From: Clostridiaceae bacterium DTU079
Lineage (GTDB): Bacteria; Bacillota; Clostridia; Acetivibrionales; Acetivibrionaceae
DNA: 64,000 nt
Reading direction: 5' to 3'
Assembly: GCA_001512505.1 (NCBI GenBank)
Contig: LFSC01000014.1
Coordinates: 56,555 to 120,554, forward strand
The notes beneath the pieces were generated by a model. The model was not told the DNA's origin, ran no database searches, and was given only the letters and a program-made list of their open reading frames with translations. This document shows positions 55,516 to 64,000 of the stretch, piece after piece (within the stretch, counting starts at the first letter, position 1; every line of letters begins with the position of its first letter). The position numbers and the translations under genes were made by a program.

Positions 55516-57402
55516 TTAATTTACCGAAGCAAACCTTGAAAGTATTAAATTGCTTCTTTCAATAAACTTAGTCATAGCATCGGGCTCCAGCTGTGTATGA
55601 CTCATCTTTGAAAGATCGTATATATGTTCACATATTAGCTTCAAATCTTCTTTTTTATCTTCCTTGTCCTTAATCTCAAGAATCGATTTAATCAGATTGC
55701 TGTTAACGTTTAGAACAAGGGTTTCTTCCTCCCCTTCAAATCCACCGAAGTTAAATCCTCCATACATTCTGCTCATTTCCTGAATTCTTCTGGTCTGTTC
55801 CGGCAGAAGAATCATTCCGGGAACCGAGGTACCTTTCAAAGCCTCCGCCTTAATTTTCAGCTTATCGTTGCCAAGGCTTTCTTTAAACACTTTTTCCAGA
55901 TTCTCTGCGGTCTTCTTAAGAGAATCCTCGTCCACGCCGGCATCATTGTCTTTCATGCTATCGCTCAAATCCGCATCTATCCTCACGAACTTAACATCTT
56001 TTTCATTCATTTCCATAAACTGAATGAAATGATTGTCTATTATCGCCGACAGCACAACGGCATCAAGGCCATTATCTTTAAACATCTTTATATACTGGGC
56101 CTGCTGCTTTTCATCCGATACATAGAACACCTTGTTTTCATGCTTATCTTTATTCTTTTCAAGGTAATCCTTCAAGGTCACATATTCTCCGTATATGGTC
56201 TTAAATATAATTATATCCTTAACTCTTTCATAAAATTTCTTTTCCTTTATGCACCCGAATTTTACAAAAGGATTGATATCGTCCCAGTACTTGTTAAAGT
56301 TTTCTCTTTCATCATTGAACAATGTAGTCAGCTTGTCTGCCACTTTCTTGGTTATATGGTTGGAGATTTTATTTACATAACCGTCATTTTGCAAAAAGCT
56401 TCTGGAAACATTGAGCGGAAGATCGGGACAGTCAATGGTACCCTTCAAGAGCATCAAAAACTCGGGAATAACCTCTTTTATATTGTCCGCAACAAAAACT
56501 TGATTATAAAACAGCTTAATCTGGCCTTCAAAGCTGTCTATCTCATTTCTAAGCTTCGGAAAATACAGTATTCCTTTTAGATTAAAGGGATAATCCATGT
56601 TAAGGTGTATCCAGAATAAAGGATCATTAAAATCAAAAAATACCTTCCTATAGAAATCCTTATACTCTTGCTCGGTGCAATCCTTTGGATTTTTAAGCCA
56701 TAGAGGATTGGTATCGTTTATGGGCATCGGCTCCTCCGGCTTTTCCTTGTCTTTATCATCTTTTACGGCATTGGCATCTTCAAAATACACTTCATAGGGA
56801 AGGAATGAAAAATACTTAACCAAAACTTCCCTCAATTTATAGGGCTCCAAAAACTCCTCACTGTCTTCGGCAATATGCAGTGTTACTGTAGTGCCCCTTT
56901 CTTTTCTGTCGGACTTGTCCATCTCATACTCAATACCGCTTGTACTCACCCATCTGACAGCCTCAGCATCCTTCATGTAGGAAAGGCTGTCAATCTGCAC
57001 CTTGCTTGAAACCATAAAAGCAGAATAGAATCCCAATCCGAAGTGCCCTATTATCTGAGCCTCATCGGTCTTATCCTTGTACTTTTCAACAAAATCCTTT
57101 ACTCCCGAAAAAGCAATCTGGTTTATGTATTTCTTTACTTCATCGGCAGTCATGCCAATTCCGTTGTCTATTATTTGTATAGTCTTTTTTTCTTTATCCA
57201 CTACAACCTTTATGTAATATTTTTCGTCACTTTCGACCTCTGCTTCTCCGATAGAAACAAGCTTTTTCAATTTGCTTATAGCATCACTGCCGTTTGAAAC
57301 CAACTCCCGGACAAAAATATCCTTTTCCGAGTACAGCCATTTCTTTATAATTGGGAATATATTCTCCGCATTAATGGATATAGTTCCATTTTCTTGATAC
57401 AT
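55516..57402 (-). CDS. htpG: Hsp90-family chaperone HtpG
   Basis: A 628-aa Hsp90 homologue. The N-terminal GHKL ATPase domain has LVSNGSDAISKLK, DNGIGMTADEV, GHFGLGFYSAFMV and RGTTVTLHI. The middle domain contains GVVDCPDLPLNVSRSFLQ-type sequence (here GTIDCPDLPLNVSR). A C-terminal dimerisation domain follows. Cytosolic ATP-dependent chaperone. A sigma-A promoter and a perfect CIRCE element lie upstream, so heat induction through HrcA is likely. ATG follows GGGAGGGACC. Confidence 0.96.
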   Translation of the reverse strand: MYQENGTISINAENIFPIIKKWLYSEKDIFVRELVSNGSDAISKLKKLVSIGEAEVESDEKYYIKVVVDKEKKTIQIIDNGIGMTADEVKKYINQIAFSGVKDFVEKYKDKTDEAQIIGHFGLGFYSAFMVSSKVQIDSLSYMKDAEAVRWVSTSGIEYEMDKSDRKERGTTVTLHIAEDSEEFLEPYKLREVLVKYFSFLPYEVYFEDANAVKDDKDKEKPEEPMPINDTNPLWLKNPKDCTEQEYKDFYRKVFFDFNDPLFWIHLNMDYPFNLKGILYFPKLRNEIDSFEGQIKLFYNQVFVADNIKEVIPEFLMLLKGTIDCPDLPLNVSRSFLQNDGYVNKISNHITKKVADKLTTLFNDERENFNKYWDDINPFVKFGCIKEKKFYERVKDIIIFKTIYGEYVTLKDYLEKNKDKHENKVFYVSDEKQQAQYIKMFKDNGLDAVVLSAIIDNHFIQFMEMNEKDVKFVRIDADLSDSMKDNDAGVDEDSLKKTAENLEKVFKESLGNDKLKIKAEALKGTSVPGMILLPEQTRRIQEMSRMYGGFNFGGFEGEEETLVLNVNSNLIKSILEIKDKEDKKEDLKLICEHIYDLSKMSHTQLEPDAMTKFIERSNLILSRFASVN

Positions 57403-57461
57403 TCAGGTCCCTCCCATATTAATATTAACTGTTAATCCAAATAATTTCTTAACTAATACAT

Positions 57462-57491
57462 ATATTACAATTGTGAACAAAACCATGTCAA
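57462..57491 (-). promoter_or_regulatory. Sigma-A promoter of htpG
   Basis: On the minus strand TTGACA (57491-57486), 18-bp spacer, TAATAT (57467-57462), about 60 bp before the ATG at 57402. Confidence 0.75.
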
Positions 57492-57498
57492 GGACAAT

Positions 57499-57525
57499 TT
57501 AGCACTCAACAGCATCGAGTGCTAA
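57499..57525 (-). promoter_or_regulatory. CIRCE element (HrcA operator) upstream of htpG
   Basis: Perfect TTAGCACTC-N9-GAGTGCTAA inverted repeat, the consensus HrcA-binding site. It lies seven bases upstream of the -35 box of htpG rather than over the transcription start, and just after the end of znuB. Confidence 0.92.
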
Positions 57526-57544
57526 CAAAACCTTTTTCATAGTA

Positions 57545-58408
57545 TTAAACCCTCGTTTTTTCTTGGTTTAATACCCTTCTAAACAGTAAGCCTTTAACCA
57601 GATTTTTATAAAGCAAGGTTAGAACCAAAAGAACAACGCTTATCAGCACAATTGTTCCTCCCGGAACCAGGTTCAAGTAAAAGGAAAGGGTAAGTCCCGT
57701 TATTATGGAAAGCATACCGTACAATACGGAATAAACCACAGTTTGCTTAAAGCTCTTTGCTATTTGAATGGCCGATGCGGAAGGAAGAACCAATAGCGAA
57801 GAAATGACCAGAACTCCTACTACCCTGGACGATACGGCAATCGTCACTGCAGTCAGAACCATAAAAATAAAATTTATCCCTTTAACCGGAACTCCGGCAA
57901 GTTGCGCGGCCTCTTCATCAAACGTAATAAAGAAAAGCTCCTTGAACATAAGAATAACAGTTAAAATGACAACAATACCGAGGGTGACTATCAATCCGAA
58001 TTCAAAATCGCTTATTGCAACAATGCTGCCGAACAAATAGGATGTCAACGAAAATCCGTTTTTCACAAAGCCTGAAAATACCCCCGCAAGCCCTATCCCG
58101 GCAGATAATATAACTGCTATGGAAATCTCGGAATATTTGGGAAAAGCTCTCCTAATCTTCTCAATCCCCAAGGCCGCCGCTATGGAAAAAACCGTAGCAC
58201 CTATAATAGGGTTTAATCCGGATATAAGCCCGAAGGCTACACCGGCCAAAGAAGCATGGGAAAGGGAATCCCCTATCATCGACAGTCTTTTTAAAACTAT
58301 TATAACCCCTATGGCCGGAGCCATAACGGCAATCAGTATTCCAATCAAGTACGCCCTTTGCATAAACTCCAGGTTTAAAACAAAATCCTCACCGAAAATT
58401 GCAAACAT
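57545..58408 (-). CDS. znuB: Zinc/manganese ABC transporter permease ZnuB
   Basis: A 287-aa ABC-3 family permease with about eight membrane helices and the family stretch RLSMIGDSLSHASLAGVAFG near residues 42-61. Imports divalent metal, most likely zinc given the Zur-type operator and regulator upstream. Its ATG overlaps the TGA/TAA region of the ATPase gene by one base, so the two are translationally coupled. Confidence 0.93.
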   Translation of the reverse strand: MFAIFGEDFVLNLEFMQRAYLIGILIAVMAPAIGVIIVLKRLSMIGDSLSHASLAGVAFGLISGLNPIIGATVFSIAAALGIEKIRRAFPKYSEISIAVILSAGIGLAGVFSGFVKNGFSLTSYLFGSIVAISDFEFGLIVTLGIVVILTVILMFKELFFITFDEEAAQLAGVPVKGINFIFMVLTAVTIAVSSRVVGVLVISSLLVLPSASAIQIAKSFKQTVVYSVLYGMLSIITGLTLSFYLNLVPGGTIVLISVVLLVLTLLYKNLVKGLLFRRVLNQEKTRV

Positions 58409-59187
58409 TATTTTCCCTCTTTCATGCAGCAGTTTTCACAAAAATGTCTGGGAACTTGAAGATTTACATCATAACCGTAAACATCTCTAAGACTGCTGTT
58501 TATAAATTCCTTTGAGTTTTGGTTGATGATTATTTGCTTATTGGTCATACAAGCAATTTTATTTGCATGTACAGTCATTGCCCCTATATCGTGGCTTATC
58601 ATAACTATCGTAATTCCCATTTCACTGTTAAGCTTCCCCAAAAGACAGTACAGAGCTCCTTCTGTCCGGGCATCTATCCCTACAGTTGGCTCATCTAAAA
58701 ACATAATTTCAGGCTTTGAAACCAAAACTCTTGCTATAAACACCCTTTGCTGCTGTCCTCCCGATAAATTGCCGATCAATTTATCCTTATAATCCTCCAT
58801 TCCGACAGTCTTAAGGGCATCATAAACCAAGTTTTTGTGCTCCTTATTTATCCTCTTGAAAAGTCCCACCTTAGAATACAAATTGGCACTTACAACCTCT
58901 TCCACAGTTGCAGGAAAAGCCGTATTAAAAGAATTTGCCTTCTGGGACACATACCCAATCTTGCTCCAACAGTTAAACTTTTCAATGCTCTGTCCTAAAA
59001 TATTTATTTCACCCCGAAGAGGCTTAACAATATTCAAAAGCAGCTTTATAAGGGTACTTTTTCCCGAACCGTTGGGACCTATTATTCCTACAAAATCGCC
59101 CCGTTCAACTGAAAAATTCAAATTCTCCAGTACAAGCCGCTCTCCATATCCAAAGCTTAAGTCCTTTACTTCAATAACCTTTTCCAT
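58408..59187 (-). CDS. znuC: Zinc ABC transporter ATP-binding protein ZnuC
   Basis: A 259-aa ABC ATPase. Walker A GPNGSGKSTLIK near residue 37, Q-loop YVSQKANS, signature NLSGGQQQRVFIAR near 142, Walker B IMFLDEPTVGID and H-loop MISHD. The C-terminus carries CENCCM, possibly a metal-sensing tail. It drives ZnuB. 33 bp from znuA. Confidence 0.94.
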   Translation of the reverse strand: MEKVIEVKDLSFGYGERLVLENLNFSVERGDFVGIIGPNGSGKSTLIKLLLNIVKPLRGEINILGQSIEKFNCWSKIGYVSQKANSFNTAFPATVEEVVSANLYSKVGLFKRINKEHKNLVYDALKTVGMEDYKDKLIGNLSGGQQQRVFIARVLVSKPEIMFLDEPTVGIDARTEGALYCLLGKLNSEMGITIVMISHDIGAMTVHANKIACMTNKQIIINQNSKEFINSSLRDVYGYDVNLQVPRHFCENCCMKEGK

Positions 59188-59220
59188 AAAATATCCGCCT
59201 CATCCATAGCACACTTTTCT

Positions 59221-60204
59221 TTACTCGAGAGCCTTCTTCAAAGCCTCGAGATTATCCCTCATTACAGCAAAATAATCCTTCCCTGCCTTAATATCCTCAT
59301 CGGTAAGCCCATCCAGTGTTTTTAAAACCAATATTTGTGCTCCTACCTCTTTGGCAACGGTATTGGCCACCTTGGTATTTGATTTGCCATCGGTAAAAAT
59401 AACCTTTATGTCATTATCCCTTATAAATTTCACTATTTCAGCCATTTTAGCCGGTGTAGGCTCAAACTCTGAATTCAGACCCTCAATAGCATTCTGTCTC
59501 AGTCCGTAAGCCTCACAAAGATATCCGAAAGCCTTATGCCCCACCACAATATCCTTTTTGGAACACTTTGACAAGGTCTCTCTATACTCCATATCCAATT
59601 CATCCAGCTTCTTGGCATTATCATCATAATTTTTCCGATAATAATCGCCGTTTTCCGGATCAGCCTTTACCAAAGCATCCTTTATAGCTTCCATCTGCTT
59701 CTTGGCTAAAAGGGGATTAAGCCAAACATGAGGGTCATATTCCGATAAATCATGGTCTTCTTCTGCGCTCTCTTTCCCGTCTTCCCGCTCTTCTTCGTGG
59801 GAATGCTCTCCTTTCAATAGCTCTATCCCTTTGGATGCTTCCACAACCAGAAGGTCCTCATTTCTAACAGAACCCAGTACCTTTTCCACCCAAGGCTCCA
59901 TGCCCGCACCATTATATATAAAAACATCCGACTTCCCAATAGCGAGAATATCCTTGGGCGACGGTTCCCAATGATGTATTTCGGCACCGGCAGGAATAAT
60001 ATTGGTAAGCTTTAATTTATCGCCGCCGATTTTTCCTGCAAAGTCATACATGGTATAAAAACTTGTACACACACTGATTTTGCCGTCACTATCCTGACTG
60101 CCGGCTTTAAGATCTCCTGTACATCCTGAGAATATATAAAGTATGAACACCATTGGTGTAACAATCCCCAATAAGCGTCTCTTCATTGAAGCAATATATT
60201 TCAT
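59221..60204 (-). CDS. znuA: Zinc-binding lipoprotein ZnuA (ABC substrate-binding)
   Basis: A 327-aa cluster A-I substrate-binding lipoprotein. Signal peptide with lipobox FSGC near residue 25. Metal ligands include HHWEPSP, DPHVWLNP, GHKAFGYL and the C-terminal FTDGKSN region. A His/Glu/Asp-rich loop (GEHSHEEEREDGKESAEEDH) near residue 130 is characteristic of zinc- rather than manganese-specific members. Start at ATG 60204 after GAGAGGG; the frame upstream to 60252 lacks a signal. A palindromic operator lies 77 bp upstream. Confidence 0.93.
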   Translation of the reverse strand: MKYIASMKRRLLGIVTPMVFILYIFSGCTGDLKAGSQDSDGKISVCTSFYTMYDFAGKIGGDKLKLTNIIPAGAEIHHWEPSPKDILAIGKSDVFIYNGAGMEPWVEKVLGSVRNEDLLVVEASKGIELLKGEHSHEEEREDGKESAEEDHDLSEYDPHVWLNPLLAKKQMEAIKDALVKADPENGDYYRKNYDDNAKKLDELDMEYRETLSKCSKKDIVVGHKAFGYLCEAYGLRQNAIEGLNSEFEPTPAKMAEIVKFIRDNDIKVIFTDGKSNTKVANTVAKEVGAQILVLKTLDGLTDEDIKAGKDYFAVMRDNLEALKKALE

Positions 60205-60280
60205 TGGAACATCCCTCTCGTAAAATGCTGTTATTAGCCAAATTATATCCATTGAAGCCCATGTTTAAACGTCTTACTTC

Positions 60281-60301
60281 AAATGCAAATCATTTGCATT
60301 T
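60281..60301 (-). promoter_or_regulatory. Zur-type operator of znuACB
   Basis: Perfect 10-1-10 palindrome with half-site AAATGCAAAT and a central C, placed directly downstream of the znuA -10 box over the expected transcription start. This is the position and symmetry of a Fur-family operator; a Fur-family gene is next upstream. Confidence 0.85.
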
Positions 60302-60307
60302 AAAATA

Positions 60308-60337
60308 ATTATATATTGGCTATAACAACCAAGTCAA
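60308..60337 (-). promoter_or_regulatory. Sigma-A promoter of znuACB
   Basis: On the minus strand TTGACT (60337-60332), 18-bp spacer, TATAAT (60313-60308), followed seven bases later by the operator palindrome. Confidence 0.8.
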
Positions 60338-60454
60338 TAGTGAATTTTTATAAAACTTTTTGGGAATAAATCAAACAAGTAAAGATTTTGCTCCATGACA
60401 ATTCCATCTGCTTTTAAGACACTATTATAAAGAAAGATATGCGCAAAAAGCCGT

Positions 60455-60874
60455 TTATTCTTTCTTGCACTTGGGGCAAAGACCATATATCTCTAATTTA
60501 TGTCCCGTTATATCAAAATCGTTTTTTTTCCCGATATCCTTTTCCAGCTTCTCCAAAGGGCAAAAATCTATCGGTACCGATTTATGGCAATTGGTACAAA
60601 CCAAGTGGTGCCTATGTCCGTCCACCGTAAGCTCATACCTTGCCTTACCGTCACTCATAACGGTTTTGCTTACAAGGGATTTGGTTTCCATAAGGTCAAG
60701 GGTTCTATAAACGGTAGACAAGTTGACAGATTCACCCAGCTGCTTAATACGCAAAAAAATATCCTCAGCGGAAAGAGGGTTATCGGTACTTTCCAACACT
60801 TCAATAACCGCTTTTCTGGGCTTTGTATTTTTACATCCGATTTTAGCCAATATATCATCTGCCAACTTTTTCAT
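60455..60874 (-). CDS. zur: Fur-family regulator, probably Zur
   Basis: A 139-aa Fur-family repressor. Winged-helix N-terminal part (KPRKAVIEVLESTDNPLSAEDIFLRI, STVYRTLDLMETKSLV), metal-binding HRHHLVCTNCHKSVPIDFC and the second structural CPKCKKE pair. Start at ATG 60874 with AGAGGGTGG upstream. The next gene cluster in the same direction is znuACB with a palindromic operator, which points to zinc sensing; Fur (iron) or PerR cannot be fully excluded by sequence. Confidence 0.88.
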   Translation of the reverse strand: MKKLADDILAKIGCKNTKPRKAVIEVLESTDNPLSAEDIFLRIKQLGESVNLSTVYRTLDLMETKSLVSKTVMSDGKARYELTVDGHRHHLVCTNCHKSVPIDFCPLEKLEKDIGKKNDFDITGHKLEIYGLCPKCKKE

Positions 60875-61016
60875 ATAATATCCACCCTCTAAATTTCCAT
60901 AATAAGCATCACCAAAAGTGCTCCATCGGTTTAACACATTTTCTGCAAATAATCAATAATATATTCAGAATGATTTAAAAAGCTTGTAATACGATTATTT
61001 TACTTCAATTTATACA

Positions 61017-61550
61017 TTATTTCAATAATATATCCACCGCTATAAAAATTATAACTCCACAAGCTATTGCATAGGCCATTTTAAACTTTGCTTTGCTGTC
61101 ACTTTTCTCAAAATCCGTATATGGCTGTATATTCATTGAAAGAAATGTGCATTTTAGATAGTTAAACATGTATAAAAATCTCTCTTTGGCATTTTTATTA
61201 ACAATAACAATAAAAACCGCAATAACTCCTCCTGCAAGGAATGAGTATATCATGATTTGAATCACTTCTCTAAAGCCCATAACCGCACCGATTGCACTAA
61301 AAAGCTTTATATCTCCGGCTCCAAGCATTCGTAATGCATATAAAAGAATCAATAGGACAAAAGGAGCAACAATACCGAGGATAGAATCCAGAAGGCCATC
61401 AAATCCATCCAGTATACATGCGGTTACAAGACCGATAAACATAAACGGAAATGTGAGTTTATTTCTTATTTTATAATGTTTGATATCACTTGCAAGTGCA
61501 ATTGCTGTAAGAATTGCAACTTCCGCATATCTTATCCCTATTGTCTCCAC
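61017..61550 (-). CDS. A24-family prepilin peptidase (CpaA/TadV-like)
   Basis: A 177-aa integral membrane aspartyl peptidase with about six helices. The two catalytic aspartates are in ASDIKHYKI (near residue 22) and in the GxGD motif MLGAGDIKLFSAIGA (near residue 95). It lacks the N-terminal cysteine methylase domain of PilD, so it is of the short CpaA/TadV type. It would process type IV or Flp pilin precursors, but no pilin or secretion gene is in this window. Starts at a GTG; the ribosome site is poorly placed, so the start is uncertain. Confidence 0.82.
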   Translation of the reverse strand: METIGIRYAEVAILTAIALASDIKHYKIRNKLTFPFMFIGLVTACILDGFDGLLDSILGIVAPFVLLILLYALRMLGAGDIKLFSAIGAVMGFREVIQIMIYSFLAGGVIAVFIVIVNKNAKERFLYMFNYLKCTFLSMNIQPYTDFEKSDSKAKFKMAYAIACGVIIFIAVDILLK

Positions 61551-61572
61551 CCCCGCAAGTTAGAAAAAAATA

Positions 61573-61591
61573 AGGGAGCTCTGTGCTCCCC
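61573..61591 (-). terminator. Intrinsic terminator of the second GH9 gene
   Basis: Stem GGGAGC / GCTCCC with a five-base loop on the minus strand, followed by TTATTTTTTTC, 110 bp after the stop codon. Confidence 0.8.
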
Positions 61592-61699
61592 TGAAATTGT
61601 AAAGTCTCTATTATTATTATCGTCTTTCATATAATTGAATTTTATATAAATGTAAGCCAGTTTAATATGGATATCAGTTATTTCAATCTACTTATTTGA

Positions 61700-63916
61700 T
61701 TATCCCTCTACAGGGAATTTATTAATTTTTCTCAAAACATATCTCTTAAGCAGCGTAACGTCCAAAGAAGTAATTTCGCCGTCTCCGTCCAAATCTGCTG
61801 CAGCTCTGAATTTTGCTTCATCTTCCGGATTTGAGATTTTATATTTTCTCAATACATATCTCTTAATTAACGTTAAATCCAGTGAGTCTATACTATCATC
61901 ATCATTTAAGTCTCCATATTTTACACCGACCGTTGACGTGGGTGTTGGAGTAGGTTTGATACTCGTCGGTGTCGGTGAAGGTTCAATCTCATTTCCTCCC
62001 GGAGGAACACTTCCCCAAACTCTCACATTGCCGTCATATATCGGAATATATTCGGTCTTATTGCTTATAAAGCCCTGTTCCAGACCCTGGAAGGAGAAGT
62101 CGTTGGTATTATCCCAGTTACCTTCACCATAAGGAACCGTAATGGTAAAGTATACATCTCTCTTATAATCATTCATTCCGCCCGGGAATATATTTACACC
62201 GGTAAAGTCGATATTTACATAGTAAATATTATTCGCTTCATCCCACGGCAGAAGCTGTGAAACCTTGGCACCACCGGTAGTAGTCGAATCTACAACAATC
62301 TGGTCAAGGCCTATACCCTTCGCCAAAGTTTCCGTTATATCAACAAAGTATCTGGCTGACAGCTTATCGGATCCCCTTGCCGGCCACCCGCTTCTGTTAT
62401 TAATTGTTGCCTTGATATTGACAAAACCTGCTCCGGCTGCATTCACTGCCGCTTCAACAAAAAACTCTTCACCCGGAGTTTCATAAGCGGTGAGATTAGG
62501 AATAGGATTGCCGCCGTACTTTTCATACATTTTTGCAAGTACCCCTACAAAACCGGCATTATAGTCGTTTGCAACCTCATTGCATTGATAGTCGCTCAGG
62601 CTGTCATTATAATTGTCACTGCTTCCGGGACCTCCGACCAAAGCTCCCACAAGAACGTGCCTGCTCTCCGGCGGAGTATCCATCATTCCGCACCAAGATC
62701 CGTGTGCAGTTCTATGGTGGGGGTTTTTGGGCGGATTCACTCCGAATCCCACTACAAAGCTTCTTCCTGAGCTTCCCAATGCATAATCAACCTGTTTCTT
62801 GGCAAACTCTTGATACTTAGCTGCCTTGGAGGGATCACAGCCTTCCCAATCAGCATAAACACTGGCAAGAAATGCCTCGGTTGTTGCATACCTCAATGAG
62901 CCCCATCCGTCAAGCCATGCAAGGCCTTTCGGTGTGTATTGAACCTTGGTTCCGTTATATCCTGTGGTCCACCAATCAAGATGGTTTTCGATACACTGCT
63001 TATAGAAAGAATCCCCGGTAATTCTGGCTAACAGCAAATAAGTACCGAAGGATTTGTTATCCCAGCAATGAGCCCACGAATACTTGATTATAGTGGTTCC
63101 TCTTTCGGTTTCCCAATAGGGTTTATAAGACTCTGCTTTTTGAAGGTATGAATCGTCTCCTGTTGCCAGATAAAGCCATACACTTGCCCAAGTAAGCTCA
63201 TCGTAAAAACCGCTGTGGGATGAGTAGTATCCTTCCGCTTTCGTGTATCCCTTATCGCTCCGTGTAGTGTCTGCAAAGGTAAACAGATCTTTTGCATGCT
63301 GAAGAAGTGTAGCTGCATATGAAGGATCAGTGGGTTTAAAAATAATCGAGGATGCAGCCATAGCCGCTGCTGTCTCGGCAACAACCGTTGAACCCGGGTT
63401 TGACGTATCCACTTTAAAGGACGGCCTTGCCATCTGCAATACCTCTGCCGGTCCCCACCAAGCATGGTCTAATGCACCGTCTCCTACCTGATAATAATAC
63501 ACATTCGGACTGGGATGGCATTTAATAAAGTAGTCCGTAACCCATTTAATGTTGTCAAGTATGTATGGAAGCTGTCCGCTTTTTTCATAAGCATCCCGGG
63601 ACTCATACACACTCCATGCCAGCATGGTAACGGCATAAGCCATAGGAAGGTTGAATTTTACATGGTCACCGGCATCAAACCAACCGCCCGTCAGATCCAG
63701 GCCGTTGTCGGCACCGTCCTCGAGACACGAATCACCACGCCAGTTGTTTCTTGTGTTTTCAGGCAGTTTTCCTGATCTTTGAAATTCATAGAACATAATT
63801 GCCTTTTGGAGTGCTTCTCCATAGTTGAAATCCGCCGCATAAGTATCCATACCCTGCGGAAGTATCAACACGGCTATCAATACAGCCGTCAGCAAAAATA
63901 CTACCGTTTTTTTCAC
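61700..63916 (-). CDS. Cellulosomal GH9-CBM3c endoglucanase with type I dockerin (second copy)
   Basis: A 738-aa secreted cellulase, paralogue of the one at 23663-25894 with the same domain order. Signal peptide ends ...[10 protein letters not shown]9 motifs are [23 protein letters not shown] and [16 protein letters not shown]3c starts [18 protein letters not shown] Pro/Thr linker and a dockerin with repeats [20 protein letters not shown] and [19 protein letters not shown] follow. Recognition residues are Ser-Leu at both sites, so it differs from the first copy at one site (Ser-Phe). GTG start with GGGGGAG seven bases upstream; a TTG six bases earlier sits too close to it. Confidence 0.95.
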   Translation of the reverse strand: MKKTVVFLLTAVLIAVLILPQGMDTYAADFNYGEALQKAIMFYEFQRSGKLPENTRNNWRGDSCLEDGADNGLDLTGGWFDAGDHVKFNLPMAYAVTMLAWSVYESRDAYEKSGQLPYILDNIKWVTDYFIKCHPSPNVYYYQVGDGALDHAWWGPAEVLQMARPSFKVDTSNPGSTVVAETAAAMAASSIIFKPTDPSYAATLLQHAKDLFTFADTTRSDKGYTKAEGYYSSHSGFYDELTWASVWLYLATGDDSYLQKAESYKPYWETERGTTIIKYSWAHCWDNKSFGTYLLLARITGDSFYKQCIENHLDWWTTGYNGTKVQYTPKGLAWLDGWGSLRYATTEAFLASVYADWEGCDPSKAAKYQEFAKKQVDYALGSSGRSFVVGFGVNPPKNPHHRTAHGSWCGMMDTPPESRHVLVGALVGGPGSSDNYNDSLSDYQCNEVANDYNAGFVGVLAKMYEKYGGNPIPNLTAYETPGEEFFVEAAVNAAGAGFVNIKATINNRSGWPARGSDKLSARYFVDITETLAKGIGLDQIVVDSTTTGGAKVSQLLPWDEANNIYYVNIDFTGVNIFPGGMNDYKRDVYFTITVPYGEGNWDNTNDFSFQGLEQGFISNKTEYIPIYDGNVRVWGSVPPGGNEIEPSPTPTSIKPTPTPTSTVGVKYGDLNDDDSIDSLDLTLIKRYVLRKYKISNPEDEAKFRAAADLDGDGEITSLDVTLLKRYVLRKINKFPVEG

Positions 63917-64000
63917 AATCAATCTCCCCCTTGTTTTTTATATATAATATTTATTGGCATATCTATACCCATCCTGATTGATACGCCAAATTTTAACACC
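63917..64000. other. Upstream region of the second GH9 gene (cut by window end)
   Basis: Only 84 bases; contains the ribosome site GGGGGAG and AT-rich sequence. Any promoter would lie mostly beyond the window. Confidence 0.3.

Noticed and set aside
57403..57540. CIRCE acting on znuB
   Set aside because: znuB ends here on the same strand; the element can only serve the downstream htpG.

Overview
The window looks like a chromosomal segment of a low-GC, spore-forming, cellulolytic clostridium of the Acetivibrio / Hungateiclostridium (Clostridium thermocellum-like) group. The evidence is two secreted GH9-CBM3c-dockerin cellulases, an uninterrupted sporulation sigma factor (sigK) with other sporulation-type genes, an [FeFe] hydrogenase, and the typical Gram-positive order priA-def-fmt-rsmB-rlmN-prpC-prkC-rsgA-rpe-thiN. 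The genus is an inference from family content, since no database search was possible.

Layout. 1-5.6 kb (+): end of mltG, the tRNA wobble-uridine hydroxylation/methylation pair trmR-trhP, a SpoVD-like PBP and sigK. 5.8-12.9 kb (mostly -): ytvI, engB, then an accessory patch with a lone SIR2-fold protein, two lipoproteins, a frameshifted TPR protein and several very small genes. These include a 42-aa membrane peptide at 12653-12781. 12.9-23.2 kb: a membrane-anchored beta-helix protein, a five-module [FeFe] hydrogenase fused to a GltD-like flavoprotein, tRNA-Ala(GGC), DUF503, a receiver-PP2C regulator, rqcH and an aminotransferase. 23.7-25.9 kb (+): first GH9 cellulase. 26.2-39.2 kb (-): the long priA...thiN housekeeping operon. 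39.3-52.7 kb (-): small P-loop protein, Gx transporter/NusG-II/ApbE trio, a two-OB SSB, a degenerate Mur-ligase-like protein, polysaccharide deacetylase, PrsA, single-chain PurL and an LtaS-like sulfatase. 53.0-55.3 kb (+): XRE-cupin regulator plus acyl-CoA synthetase. 55.5-61.5 kb (-): htpG with a perfect CIRCE element, the zur-znuACB zinc-uptake locus with a perfect palindromic operator, and an A24 prepilin peptidase. 61.7-63.9 kb (-): second GH9 cellulase.

The most unusual signal is a family of dispersed intergenic elements of about 130-170 bp (copies near 2.7, 3.0, 5.6, 26.0, 50.6 and 55.3 kb). They carry nested inverted repeats that fold almost end to end, and every copy sits immediately downstream of a gene's 3' end. 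One copy is reduced to its two terminal arms, as expected for a MITE-like or processed hairpin element. Other points worth attention are the Ser-Phe/Ser-Leu dockerin recognition residues, HrcA-type control of htpG, the P-loop-less Mur-like protein, the mini J-domain protein and the homopolymer frameshift in the TPR gene.
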